From Phycisphaerales bacterium (GTDB lineage: Bacteria > Planctomycetota > Phycisphaerae > Phycisphaerales > UBA1924), in assembly GCA_016764015.1 (NCBI GenBank), contig JAESSR010000209.1, forward strand, positions 1 through 17,025: DNA of 17,025 nt. Reading direction: 5' to 3'. Positions 7,706 through 16,044 of the stretch are shown here, one piece after another (within the stretch, counting starts at the first letter, position 1; each line of letters opens with the position of its first letter). The translations under genes were made by a program, and so were the position numbers. Below the pieces are notes generated by a model that did no database searches, was not told where the DNA came from, and saw only the letters and a program-made list of their open reading frames with translations.

Positions 7706-9223
7706 ATGAAACATAAATTTCAACTTCGACTCAAATCCATCCTCCCCGCCCTCGCCTTGGCGATGCTCGCCGGGACTGCACTTGCAGACGAAACCGCACT
7801 CACGATCTATTCGTCCGCCCAACCCGGTGCGATCTCGCCGGATCTCTACCGACCCGTCCCGGGCAGCACGCAAGGCTACAGCGTCTTTCGCTCAATCCCA
7901 GGCTACGCCATCATCAAACAACAGCGTGACCTTGCGATCGAGCAAGGCATCTCAAACATCAGCTTTACCGGCGTCGCAGCATTGCTCGATCCCACCACCG
8001 TCATGTTCGAGTCGCTCACCGATCCTGAGGGCACTACGGTGCTCGAGCAGGATTACCGGTTCGATCTTTTAAGCATGGACAAAATGCTCGAACGCTATAT
8101 CGACAAAGAAATCATCTGGGGCGGGCAACGCGTCAAACTTTTATCCGTGTCAGCGGGCGGGATGCTCCTCGAACGACCCAACGGCGAGATTGAGTTCCAA
8201 AAGGGCTACCACGGCGTGCGCTTCCCGTCGATGGCAGAAGGGTTGATCTTGAAGCCAACGCTCAACTGGATGGTCCAATCGCAGGCAGGCGGCCAGCAGG
8301 AGACCCGTATCTCCTACGAAACCACAGGCATCACCTGGTGGGCGGATTACAACATCGTCTACAAAGACGGCAAGGATGCGAACAACGGGTTCCTTGACCT
8401 GAGCGCATGGGTCTCGATTCTCAATCAATCCGGAGGCACCTACGAAGATGCGACTTTGAAACTTGTTGCGGGTGATGTGAACCGGGCAGCCGGTAGCGGA
8501 CGATCGCCGTTTAGAGGCGAGCGAGAAGATATATCATACGGTATGGCCAAGTCTGCTCCCGGGTTCGAGCAAAAGTCATTCTTCGAGTATCATCTCTATA
8601 CCCTTGGCAGAAAAACCACCATCCCCGATCGTTCAACCAAGCAGATCGAACTCTTCGACGCGGCCAAGAATGTGCCGGTCGAGAAGAAGCTGCTTTATGA
8701 TGGCTCCAAGATGTACATGAACTATGGCGGCATCCAGAATGGAAAAACCTTTGGTGTGACATCCAATGCCAAGGTCGAAGTGTTTTTAGCCTTTGAAAAT
8801 AGGGAAGAGGACGGGCTGGGTATTCCGTTGCCGTCAGGGCGTATCCGTGTGAGCAAGCTCGATGAGGCGGATGGGTCGTTCGAGTTCATCGGCGAAGACA
8901 CCATCGATCACACGCCCAAAGACGAAGAAATCATGATCAAGCTCGGCAACGCGTTTGATGTCGTGGGTGAACGCAGGCAAACCGCGTTCACGCGCGGAAA
9001 AAACTGGATTGTTGAATCCTTCGAGATCAAAGTTCGCAACCACAAGGAACAGGCTGTGGAGGTGCAGATTCAAGAGCATCTCTACCGTTGGACCAACGCG
9101 AAGATCACCAATATATCACACAACCATGAAATGCTCGATGCCCGCACGGCGCATATCCCGGTGACGATCGAAGCCGATGGCGAGGCTGTGGTGACATACA
9201 CTGTCCGGTACGATTGGGAATAA
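7706..9223 (+). CDS. Secreted DUF4139-domain protein
   Basis: A 505-residue protein with a clear signal peptide (ILPALALAMLAGTALA, cut likely after A27). The segment from about residue 200 (TTGITWWADYNIVY, then LDLSAWVSILNQSGGTYEDA, then LKLVAGDVN) matches the DUF4139 pattern. The partner N-terminal domain and coiled coil seen in mucoidy-inhibitor (MuiA)-like relatives are not apparent; residues 28-195 form a different, mostly beta region. The molecular role of DUF4139 is not established. AGGAG at 7693-7697 precedes the ATG. It lies 55 bases after the VIT/vWA gene and 12 bases before the response regulator, so it is probably co-transcribed and may act on the same envelope signal. Confidence 0.85.
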   Translation: MKHKFQLRLKSILPALALAMLAGTALADETALTIYSSAQPGAISPDLYRPVPGSTQGYSVFRSIPGYAIIKQQRDLAIEQGISNISFTGVAALLDPTTVMFESLTDPEGTTVLEQDYRFDLLSMDKMLERYIDKEIIWGGQRVKLLSVSAGGMLLERPNGEIEFQKGYHGVRFPSMAEGLILKPTLNWMVQSQAGGQQETRISYETTGITWWADYNIVYKDGKDANNGFLDLSAWVSILNQSGGTYEDATLKLVAGDVNRAAGSGRSPFRGEREDISYGMAKSAPGFEQKSFFEYHLYTLGRKTTIPDRSTKQIELFDAAKNVPVEKKLLYDGSKMYMNYGGIQNGKTFGVTSNAKVEVFLAFENREEDGLGIPLPSGRIRVSKLDEADGSFEFIGEDTIDHTPKDEEIMIKLGNAFDVVGERRQTAFTRGKNWIVESFEIKVRNHKEQAVEVQIQEHLYRWTNAKITNISHNHEMLDARTAHIPVTIEADGEAVVTYTVRYDWE

Positions 9224-9235
9224 TTAGGAGCAAAT

Positions 9236-9955
9236 ATGTCACTGGGCATTATTCTTGTAGTTGAAGACGACGACGCGATTCGGCGAGGTTTAGCCGACGC
9301 GTTGTCGTATTCTGGATACACCACGCACGATGCTGCTGATGGGCAGGCGGGTTTAGAGCTTATTCTCTCGACCGATGCTGATTTGGTATTGCTTGATATC
9401 ATGATGCCCAAAATGGATGGGCTCGAGGTGCTCGCTGAGTTGCGAAAGATCAAGCCTTCACAGCCTGTGATTTTCTTGACAGCGCGCGGCGAAGAGTACG
9501 ACCGAGTCCAAGGGCTCAAGCTCGGTGCGGACGATTACATTGTCAAACCATTTAGCATTGATGAGTTGCTCGCACGCGTTGAAGCGGTGCTTCGTCGATC
9601 GCCCGGTCGACCGACGAGCCGAACCTCAGTGACGATCGCGGGTCGTGAGATTGACTTTGAACGACGCGAGGTTGTTTTGCCCAGCGGTATCCGCAAATCA
9701 TTTACAGAACGCGAATGTGAAGTGCTCGGGTTCTTGGCATCTAACGCCGGCAGGGCTGTATCGCGAGAGGAACTCCTTCAAACAGTCTGGGGCTTAGATC
9801 CAAGGGGGACACACACTCGCACGGTTGATATGACCATCGCGCGTTTGCGTGAGACACTTGATGATGAGCCTACGAATCCGAGCGTGATCAAAACTGTTCG
9901 CGGAAAAGGATACATGCTGGCATCACCTGATGATGTTTCAGGAGATCAAGCGTGA
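9236..9955 (+). CDS. OmpR/PhoB-family response regulator
   Basis: A 239-residue two-domain regulator. The receiver (residues 1-~120) has the acidic pocket D11-D12, the phospho-acceptor D54 in VLLDIMMP, T82 and K104 in the DYIVKPF motif. The C-terminal winged helix (~135-231) has the family ending TVDMTIARLRETLDD and IKTVRGKGYML. It should be phosphorylated by the kinase encoded next to it and bind direct repeats in DNA. AGGAG at 9226-9230 lies 5 bases before the ATG. The stop overlaps the kinase start as GTGA, implying translational coupling. A plausible target is the repeat array upstream of the operon's first gene. Confidence 0.95.
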   Translation: MSLGIILVVEDDDAIRRGLADALSYSGYTTHDAADGQAGLELILSTDADLVLLDIMMPKMDGLEVLAELRKIKPSQPVIFLTARGEEYDRVQGLKLGADDYIVKPFSIDELLARVEAVLRRSPGRPTSRTSVTIAGREIDFERREVVLPSGIRKSFTERECEVLGFLASNAGRAVSREELLQTVWGLDPRGTHTRTVDMTIARLRETLDDEPTNPSVIKTVRGKGYMLASPDDVSGDQA

Positions 9956-11844
9956 ATACCCGCCGCGTCATGACTTGGTTGATTTTCTGGAGCAGTGTTG
10001 CACTCGCGCTTGCGGCTTTGGCGTGGGTGACGGTCGAAGTGATTGCGCTTGAAAAGCGAGAAGCCTCGGCTCAAATCAATGCGTCGCGCCAAGAGTCAAT
10101 CCGCCGGGCGCTCTGGCGGATGGATTCGCAGATGGCGCCGATTCTTGCGATCGAGGCATCCCGCCCGTTCTCAGATTACAAATCGCTCGAAGGTGCTCGA
10201 ACACAATGGCTGCGCAATGCTGGGGCAGATCAAGGGCTTGTTGTTCCAAGCAACCGATCGAACTATTCATATGCGAACTCGTATTTCGAATATTCCCAAG
10301 ATGTCGCGACGGATGATCAGGGTTTCAGTAAGCAGCTTTCAACCATACTCAACTTATCAGATACTGATTCGTCCGCCGCAAAGGAACATTATGGAGAGTT
10401 GGTTACACGGAGTTTCAAAGATGAGTCTGCGAGCCCAGGAGTTTCAAACGACCAGTCTGCACAGAGGCAGAAACTGGATGTAGACTTTGAGGCTCGCAAA
10501 CGGGTTGCAGAGATCGCTTCACAATCAGTACAGACCGAAATGAATAAGCCTGATGATGAGCGAAGCGATGCCGACTCTGAGCGTGAGGACATGGCTTTCG
10601 GATTTGGGTCTTCTCCGTTTAGCGGCGGCGCAGATATCGTTGTTGATAGTATCGACGATGCAGTAGCGACTGATCTACTCGCCAAGAAACAAGCAGCCGA
10701 TCAAACTATCGGCACACTCCGCCCGCAATGGATCGCTGATGACACCGGTTCGATGCAGTTGGTGCTCGTGCGATCGGCAATGGCCGATGACTTGCCTGTC
10801 GTTCAAGGCGTGTGGCTCAACTGGGATGCGCTTCGTGAAGATTTACTCGATGCGGTGACGGATGTCATGCCCAACTCGTCGCTTAAGCCGGTGACGGGGC
10901 CTCGTTCATCAATGATCGGTGGGTATCAGCTTGCGACGATCCCTGTTGAGTTCATCCCACCCACAAATGCAGCGATTATTTCATGGCGTTGGTCGCCGGC
11001 AACTGTTGGGTTGTTGGTCACATGGATTGCGATTATTTCGACCATCGTCGCTGTGGGCATTGTGCTTCGTGCGGCGATCGTGCTCTCTGATAGACGCGGG
11101 CGCTTTGTCAGTGCGGTGACACACGAACTCCGGACACCATTAACCACTTTTCGGCTCTATTCACAGATGCTTGCCGATGGCATGGTGTCCGATGAGGATG
11201 TGCGAAAAGAGTATCTTCAAATACTCAAGCGTGAATCAGAGCGTCTCACCGGCATCGTCGAAAATGTTCTCGAATATGCTCGGCTCACCCGTCAGCGATC
11301 GACCAATGGCAAAGCCGCGGGTGTGCAAATACTCTCGCCCGGTGCGCTCGTCGCTCGGTTCCGCCCAGCATTGGCGCGCCGTGCAGGGCAGAGTAATCTT
11401 GATCTGGTTGTGTCGCTTGATCTTGAATCAGATCAAGACCGGACAATCACTGTTGATCCCCACGCCGTCGAACGCATCATGATGAACCTCATCGAGAACG
11501 CCTGCAAGTATGCTGCGCCGAGTGAAGATGACGACATCGCGATCGAAGATGCCGACACGCGGATTCATTTCGATGTGTCGATCAAGAACGATACCCTTGA
11601 GCTGCTCGTTGCCGATCATGGCCCGGGAATCCCGCAGAGTGAAGCCGCCCGAATCTTTGGCGAGTTCCAACGAGGCTGGCGCGGCTTATCGAACGCCCGC
11701 TCGGGCTTAGGTTTAGGACTCGCGCTCTCGCGAGGATTGGCGAGAGAAATGGAAGGCGATCTGACCTTGATCAAACGCCGAAACCATGGTGCTGAGTTTC
11801 TGCTCATCATTCCGCTCGACGATCAACCTGATGGTGCGACATAA
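9952..11844 (+). CDS. Sensor histidine kinase with large extracytoplasmic region and no HAMP
   Basis: A 630-residue membrane histidine kinase. One helix spans residues ~8-33, then ~310 residues lie outside the membrane, and a second helix spans ~349-377. The HisKA motif VTHELRTPL follows directly, with phospho-acceptor H391, only about 14 residues after the membrane, so there is no room for a HAMP linker. The ATPase part has the N box NLIENACKYA (N516), G1 DHGPGIP near 555 and G2 SGLGLGLALSRGLA. The sensor region is rich in acidic and polar residues and matches no sensor domain I recognise. It starts with GTG overlapping the regulator's stop. It is the last gene of the operon; its 3' end overlaps the convergent amidohydrolase gene by 22 bases. 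Confidence 0.93.
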   Translation: MNTRRVMTWLIFWSSVALALAALAWVTVEVIALEKREASAQINASRQESIRRALWRMDSQMAPILAIEASRPFSDYKSLEGARTQWLRNAGADQGLVVPSNRSNYSYANSYFEYSQDVATDDQGFSKQLSTILNLSDTDSSAAKEHYGELVTRSFKDESASPGVSNDQSAQRQKLDVDFEARKRVAEIASQSVQTEMNKPDDERSDADSEREDMAFGFGSSPFSGGADIVVDSIDDAVATDLLAKKQAADQTIGTLRPQWIADDTGSMQLVLVRSAMADDLPVVQGVWLNWDALREDLLDAVTDVMPNSSLKPVTGPRSSMIGGYQLATIPVEFIPPTNAAIISWRWSPATVGLLVTWIAIISTIVAVGIVLRAAIVLSDRRGRFVSAVTHELRTPLTTFRLYSQMLADGMVSDEDVRKEYLQILKRESERLTGIVENVLEYARLTRQRSTNGKAAGVQILSPGALVARFRPALARRAGQSNLDLVVSLDLESDQDRTITVDPHAVERIMMNLIENACKYAAPSEDDDIAIEDADTRIHFDVSIKNDTLELLVADHGPGIPQSEAARIFGEFQRGWRGLSNARSGLGLGLALSRGLAREMEGDLTLIKRRNHGAEFLLIIPLDDQPDGAT

Positions 11845-13091
11845 CCAAAGCATGCCCACGCTTGTTCCTCAGTGATCCGTTGATCAAAGTTGATCGCTTC
11901 CGATTCTGCCATCCCAACCCGTCGGCGATGCACCGCGGCCTGAATCGAATCCTCTGGGTTGGCCCGCACGATCGGCACATCGGATCCAAAGATCAGATCA
12001 ACGCCCGGCTCCAACCCAGATTCAATCAACTCACGAATAGGGAACACCCTATCGAGCCGATTCGGTACCGCCTTATTGAGTGCTTCTATATCAGGCAACA
12101 GATGGCAAGGCTGCAACGATGCGATCACGCCGAGTTCCTTGAACCGACCAATATCAGACTCATCAATCAACTCCGCATGTTCTATCCGACAACCCGTGTG
12201 CGCACAACTGGTGCGTTCGATCGCATCGAGCACCGCCCGCACCGCCCCATCGCCAATCGCATGAGCCGCCAGTGGGAGTTCGTGTTCTTTGCAGACACTC
12301 ATCATCCGATCAATCTGCCTGGTTTTCATCATCGGAGTGCCGCAGGGGTATTCAGGATTGCCATCGGCAAACGGTTCAAGCATCCATGCGGTGCGTGAGT
12401 TGAATGTGCCATCAACAAATATTTTTCCGCCGCCCATTCGCACAGCATCGGGGTTCCAGTTTTCTGATTCCTTGATGGTCTCACGAAGATCTTTCATCAA
12501 CGGAAAGAGCACCGATCGCAGCTTGATCTCGCCGCCGGAATATAAATCACTCAACACTCCGCCAACCCAAGGCTGCGTTTTGAGCTCGTGCATCTCGACG
12601 AATCCCATCGACTCAAGATGTAAACACGCGCTCCGCACAATATCGTATCGATCCTGTACACTCGGCTCTGGCACGCTGCTCCACATCTTCAAGGCTGCGT
12701 GTTCGATGAGCAATCCGGTTGGTTTGCCGTCGGTGTCGAGCTCGATACGCCCGGATTCAACGGCCGTGTCGGCATCGATCCCCGCAGAGTGCAACGCAGA
12801 ACTTGAAGCCACCATCTGATGATAATCAAAGCACCACGCGACGACTGCCTTGCCATCACACGCTCGATCAAGTTCTTGGCGCGAAGGCCAACGAGGATTG
12901 TTCCAGCCGTCAGGGCGTGCGCCTTGGGCAAGCACCCATCCGTCATCGGGCAAGGACTTGGATCGCTCGCTGAGCAGGTCGATCATTTCATCTCGTGATG
13001 CGCAGGCAGACAAATCGACCATGGTCAGTGATCGACCCAGTTGAAACAAATGTGCGTGTCCTTCTCGCAGATTGGTGTGCTCGATGCTCAC
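11823..13091 (-). CDS. Amidohydrolase (Amidohydro_3/YtcJ-like), barrel-only form
   Basis: A 422-residue metal-dependent amidohydrolase. Metal-ligand motifs are all present: H12-x-H14 in GHAHLFQLG, likely lysine K223 in GGGKIFVDG, H277 in AAHAIGDGAV, H305 in CRIEHAELI and D371 in FGSDVPI. The segment RPDGWNNPRWPSRQELD followed by CFDYHQMVASSSAL is typical of YtcJ-like members. Those are usually ~530 residues with a beta-sandwich built from both termini; here the protein starts 11 residues before HxH and ends without the usual ADLVVL tail, so the sandwich seems to be missing at both ends. The GTG start overlaps the upstream gene's stop (GTGA), suggesting coupled translation. The substrate (an amide or related C-N bond) is unknown. 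Confidence 0.85.
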   Translation of the reverse strand: MSIEHTNLREGHAHLFQLGRSLTMVDLSACASRDEMIDLLSERSKSLPDDGWVLAQGARPDGWNNPRWPSRQELDRACDGKAVVAWCFDYHQMVASSSALHSAGIDADTAVESGRIELDTDGKPTGLLIEHAALKMWSSVPEPSVQDRYDIVRSACLHLESMGFVEMHELKTQPWVGGVLSDLYSGGEIKLRSVLFPLMKDLRETIKESENWNPDAVRMGGGKIFVDGTFNSRTAWMLEPFADGNPEYPCGTPMMKTRQIDRMMSVCKEHELPLAAHAIGDGAVRAVLDAIERTSCAHTGCRIEHAELIDESDIGRFKELGVIASLQPCHLLPDIEALNKAVPNRLDRVFPIRELIESGLEPGVDLIFGSDVPIVRANPEDSIQAAVHRRRVGMAESEAINFDQRITEEQAWACFGYVAPSG

Positions 13092-13708
13092 AGCACACTT
13101 CCAAAGAGAGCAGCTAACACATCTTCTGCTTGACGGGCATTCTCAACTGGCGATGGGAACTCGACACGCACCACGCCAAACTGCCCGCGGACATCAAATC
13201 CGATCGGATCAATGCCGACCGCTGTGGGCTCAACAATATCTGTCTTCGCCAAGAGTTTGCAGACCATCGCGAGTGCTTTGCGGTCGCAGTTGAGTTTTTT
13301 GCAAAGCCCTGAAAGTTCATTGATGAGTGCATTGGGGCATTGGATTTCTTCCTGACTCACCACATCGCCCGATTCGAGCTTGGCGAAGTTGATCTGCCCA
13401 TGCACCCAGATCGGCGATGGCTGGCACAGGTGATAGGCCATGAAACGATCACACGCTTCTTCTTCAATAGTGGTTGTTAAATCCAGGCTCATCCGCATCG
13501 GCGCATCAAACCGATCTTCTGGAATCACCAAGACCACATCTTCGTTCTCAAGCATGGTGTCTTCGATCGTCAATACAATCGAGCCCGTATGCGGATCAAC
13601 CATGTACAGCACATCGTATGGACGAGCATCTACCAAAAGGGTTCCCTGGGTGTGCCCACGAATCAATCGCGTGGCTCGGTCAATGGCGTATTGATGTTCT
13701 TCATTCAT
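13088..13708 (-). CDS. HugZ/DUF2470-like protein (putative split-barrel flavin/heme-binding family)
   Basis: A 206-residue soluble protein. The N-terminal ~125 residues look like a pyridoxamine-phosphate-oxidase-type split barrel (TRLIRGHTQGTLLV at the start, SLDLTTTIEE and PSPIWVHGQINF further on). The last ~80 residues end with GIDPIGFDVRGQFGVVRVEF followed by PSPV, which resembles the DUF2470 pattern of GFDLR... VRVPFPRPV found in HugZ-like heme-utilization proteins. This assignment is by pattern and moderately certain; the heme or flavin role is inference, though the iron-type permease upstream would fit. An upstream TTG (13720) is possible; I chose the ATG at 13708 because GGAAA lies 5 bases before it on this strand. 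It follows the permease by ~35 bases and overlaps the amidohydrolase by 4. Confidence 0.6.
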   Translation of the reverse strand: MNEEHQYAIDRATRLIRGHTQGTLLVDARPYDVLYMVDPHTGSIVLTIEDTMLENEDVVLVIPEDRFDAPMRMSLDLTTTIEEEACDRFMAYHLCQPSPIWVHGQINFAKLESGDVVSQEEIQCPNALINELSGLCKKLNCDRKALAMVCKLLAKTDIVEPTAVGIDPIGFDVRGQFGVVRVEFPSPVENARQAEDVLAALFGSVL

Positions 13709-13743
13709 AGAAATTTCCAAACACTAATCACCGTTCAGAAGCA

Positions 13744-15471
13744 CTACACGCGGAAGATCGAACCGAGCTTCTTGCCGAGCATCAACGACGCGCCAAAGAG
13801 CGTGATCGTCAACAGCGTCATGCCCCACACACCCATCGCGCTGGCGATATAGATGCCATCGCCAAGCCGATTCGTAAACTCAAAGATCATCTTCGTGATC
13901 GGGAAGTGATCGCTCCGCTGGGCGAGGATCAACGAATCCGATACCTCAAGCATCGAGAAGCTGAACACCAACAACCCGCCTGCGATCAGATTGGCCATGA
14001 TCAACGGGATAATCACCTTGCGCACCGCAGTCACCCGCGTCGCACCAAGGTTCACCGCGGCTTCTTCAAGCTCACCTGAGGTTTGTTCAAGCCCAGAAAC
14101 CGTCGATCGCACAATATAAGGCAGGCGACGGATCGCATACGCGATAATCAGCAGCGGGAATGGATTGGGATTCGTCCCGAACACCTGCAAAGTGCCTTCG
14201 AGAATATCCCCGTTGCCAAACGGCCAACGCAGCGTCATCGCGACATACCCAAACGCCATCACCAATCCAGGAACAGCCAAAGGCAGCATGCACAAGGCAT
14301 CGAGCAACCCGCGCCCCTTGATCGTTGTCCGCACAATGATGTATCCGATGACGACGCCGAAGCCCATATTGAGCACCATCGCGATCAGCGAGAGCATCAA
14401 TGAGTTCTTGATCGAGTTGAAGGATTCAGGTGAGGTCAGTGCCTCGTTAAAGTGCGAGCCGGTAATATCTTTGGGCAGCACCGTCGCGTACCACGATCCC
14501 GGTTCGGCGATACTCGTCAGCACCACCCCAAGGTGAGGCATCACCGCGATCACGATCACGCTGCCAAAGGCCAATGTCGCCAGCCAACCCCATATGCCGG
14601 TGAGTTGAGTCTCGGTGTTGGCGGTCGATGCCTTGGAGTACATCGCGTAGCCTTTTTTGCCAAAGATAAACTTGCCGAGCAGATAGAACGAGATCGCGGC
14701 AACCAAAAGCACCAGCGTCAACGCATACGGCTCGGCGTTGTTCTGCACATCTTTTAAGCCATAAAAAATCTGAACCGAGGTCACATCGTAATAATCAAAC
14801 ATCAAAGGCGTGCCAAGCTCGGTGAAGCTCCAGATAAACACAATCGTCGCACCCGCGAAGATGCCCGGGCGGATCAAAGGCATGGTGATTTTGACAAATC
14901 GCTTTAGCCAGCTCGCGCCAAGGTTCTCGCCACATTCATCAAGCGCAGGATCAAGGTTCGCCAACGACGCAGTCGCGTTGAGATAGATGATCGGATACAG
15001 ATGCAGAGCCATCACCGCGACCACGCCCCAGAACTTCGAAGTCCCCAGCACATCCCAGTCAGTCCCAAGCAACGCGTTGAGCGCGCCCTCGCGTCCGAGC
15101 AGTGCCCTGATGCCGATGGCACCCACGAATGGAGGCAAGATCAAAGGCACCAAGATTGACGCATTGAGTATCTTCTTGCCCGGGAAGTTAAACCGAGCAC
15201 TCAACACCGCCAAAGGCAATGAAATAATAATGCACAAGGTGGTCACCGCCACCGCGATCTTAAACGCGTTGACAATTCCCGCGACACGCGTCGGGTCTTT
15301 GAACACCAAGATCAGATGATCAAGCGTCCATCCCTCGCCCGTAGCGACATCCGCAGCGAATCCGCCGCGGACTGTGAGCCCGATCGGATAGAGCAGGAAG
15401 AGCCCAAGTATAAAAAGGATCGCCAAGAGCAACCCATACTGAATCAAGTTTCGAAACATTCGTGCAGACAT
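13744..15471 (-). CDS. Fused ABC transporter permease, ferric-iron (FbpB/SfuB)-like
   Basis: A 575-residue inner-membrane protein with two homologous halves of about six helices each, the arrangement of the FbpB/SfuB/ThiP branch of binding-protein-dependent permeases. Each half has an EAA loop that docks the ATPase: ECGENLGASWLKRFVKITMP at ~178-198 and EEAAVNLGATRVTAVRKVII at ~469-489. The best-known relatives import Fe(III) with a periplasmic binding protein and an ATPase, neither of which is encoded here; they may lie elsewhere. Thiamine or another substrate is possible. An upstream TTG at 15573 would add 34 non-membrane residues rich in Arg/Pro; the ATG at 15471 gives a normal N-terminus. 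Neither has a strong ribosome binding site. It heads a minus-strand run with the HugZ-like and amidohydrolase genes and is divergent from hpf. Confidence 0.87.
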   Translation of the reverse strand: MSARMFRNLIQYGLLLAILFILGLFLLYPIGLTVRGGFAADVATGEGWTLDHLILVFKDPTRVAGIVNAFKIAVAVTTLCIIISLPLAVLSARFNFPGKKILNASILVPLILPPFVGAIGIRALLGREGALNALLGTDWDVLGTSKFWGVVAVMALHLYPIIYLNATASLANLDPALDECGENLGASWLKRFVKITMPLIRPGIFAGATIVFIWSFTELGTPLMFDYYDVTSVQIFYGLKDVQNNAEPYALTLVLLVAAISFYLLGKFIFGKKGYAMYSKASTANTETQLTGIWGWLATLAFGSVIVIAVMPHLGVVLTSIAEPGSWYATVLPKDITGSHFNEALTSPESFNSIKNSLMLSLIAMVLNMGFGVVIGYIIVRTTIKGRGLLDALCMLPLAVPGLVMAFGYVAMTLRWPFGNGDILEGTLQVFGTNPNPFPLLIIAYAIRRLPYIVRSTVSGLEQTSGELEEAAVNLGATRVTAVRKVIIPLIMANLIAGGLLVFSFSMLEVSDSLILAQRSDHFPITKMIFEFTNRLGDGIYIASAMGVWGMTLLTITLFGASLMLGKKLGSIFRV

Positions 15472-15590
15472 CGACTGCCAGTGTATGGGCCAAACCCGGT
15501 CTTTGCACGGAAATGGCGTGATTCTCCGTATAACCGGACAAAGCCCACTGATGTATTGATTTCTTGCGTGCAATTCATGCCCATTTAACC

Positions 15591-15596
15591 TAGAAT
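15591..15596 (+). promoter_or_regulatory. Possible -10 element for the hpf-ptsN-HPr cluster
   Basis: TAGAAT lies 75 bases before the hpf start in the 200-bp divergent region (15472-15671). No -35 hexamer with good spacing is evident: TTGCGT at 15564-15569 is 21 bases away. This is the best candidate by eye only. Confidence 0.25.
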
Positions 15597-15671
15597 GAGA
15601 CGGTTAGGAACCCAGAGCTGGACGGATTCAGCAATCAGGGAAGCCCACAGAGATTTCTTAGGAGGTCAAAA

Positions 15672-15980
15672 ATGCGTACCAATGTTGTAGGACTACACGG
15701 CATCGAAGTGACTGATGCCATTCGAAATCACGCCGAATCCAAAGTAAAAAAGCTCGATAAGTTCAACGATCTCGTCCAACAGATCGATCTCAAGTTCTGG
15801 AAAGAAAACACCGCAAAAGAGTCGTTTTCAGTCGAAATCGCGGTTGATGTCGTCAATCACCCTGATTTTCTCGCCAAAGCCGAAGGGCACGATCTCTATC
15901 TCGTGATCGACGATGCGATCTCCAAGGTCGGGCGTCAACTCAACGACCATCGGGAAAAGTCCAAGGTATCCCACCGTTAA
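15672..15980 (+). CDS. hpf: Ribosome hibernation-promoting factor, short form
   Basis: A 102-residue HPF/YfiA-family protein (formerly sigma-54 modulation protein). It begins with the family's GIEVTDAIRNHAESKVKKLDKF segment and ends with DDAISKVGRQLNDHREKSK, the beta-alpha-beta-beta-beta-alpha layout that binds in the 30S A/P-site region and silences ribosomes in stationary phase. There is no C-terminal dimerization domain as in long HPF, so it is the short type. A near-perfect TAGGAGGT (15659-15666) precedes the ATG by 5 bases, implying strong translation. It leads ptsN and HPr genes, the gene grouping seen downstream of rpoN in many bacteria. Confidence 0.93.
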   Translation: MRTNVVGLHGIEVTDAIRNHAESKVKKLDKFNDLVQQIDLKFWKENTAKESFSVEIAVDVVNHPDFLAKAEGHDLYLVIDDAISKVGRQLNDHREKSKVSHR

Positions 15981-16044
15981 CGCTTGCAATGGACAACTCA
16001 AGATAAGTACCACGCCTACCCGGGTCTGAGGCATAGGATAGAAC

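Noticed and set aside
12289..12819. Plus-strand frame of 176 codons within the amidohydrolase gene
   Set aside because: Ser/Pro/Arg-rich low-information translation, no start signal; the minus-strand gene has all metal-binding motifs.
15472..15573. 34-residue N-terminal extension of the permease from TTG
   Set aside because: The extension is Arg/Pro-rich and would precede a normal first membrane helix; no ribosome binding site supports the TTG.
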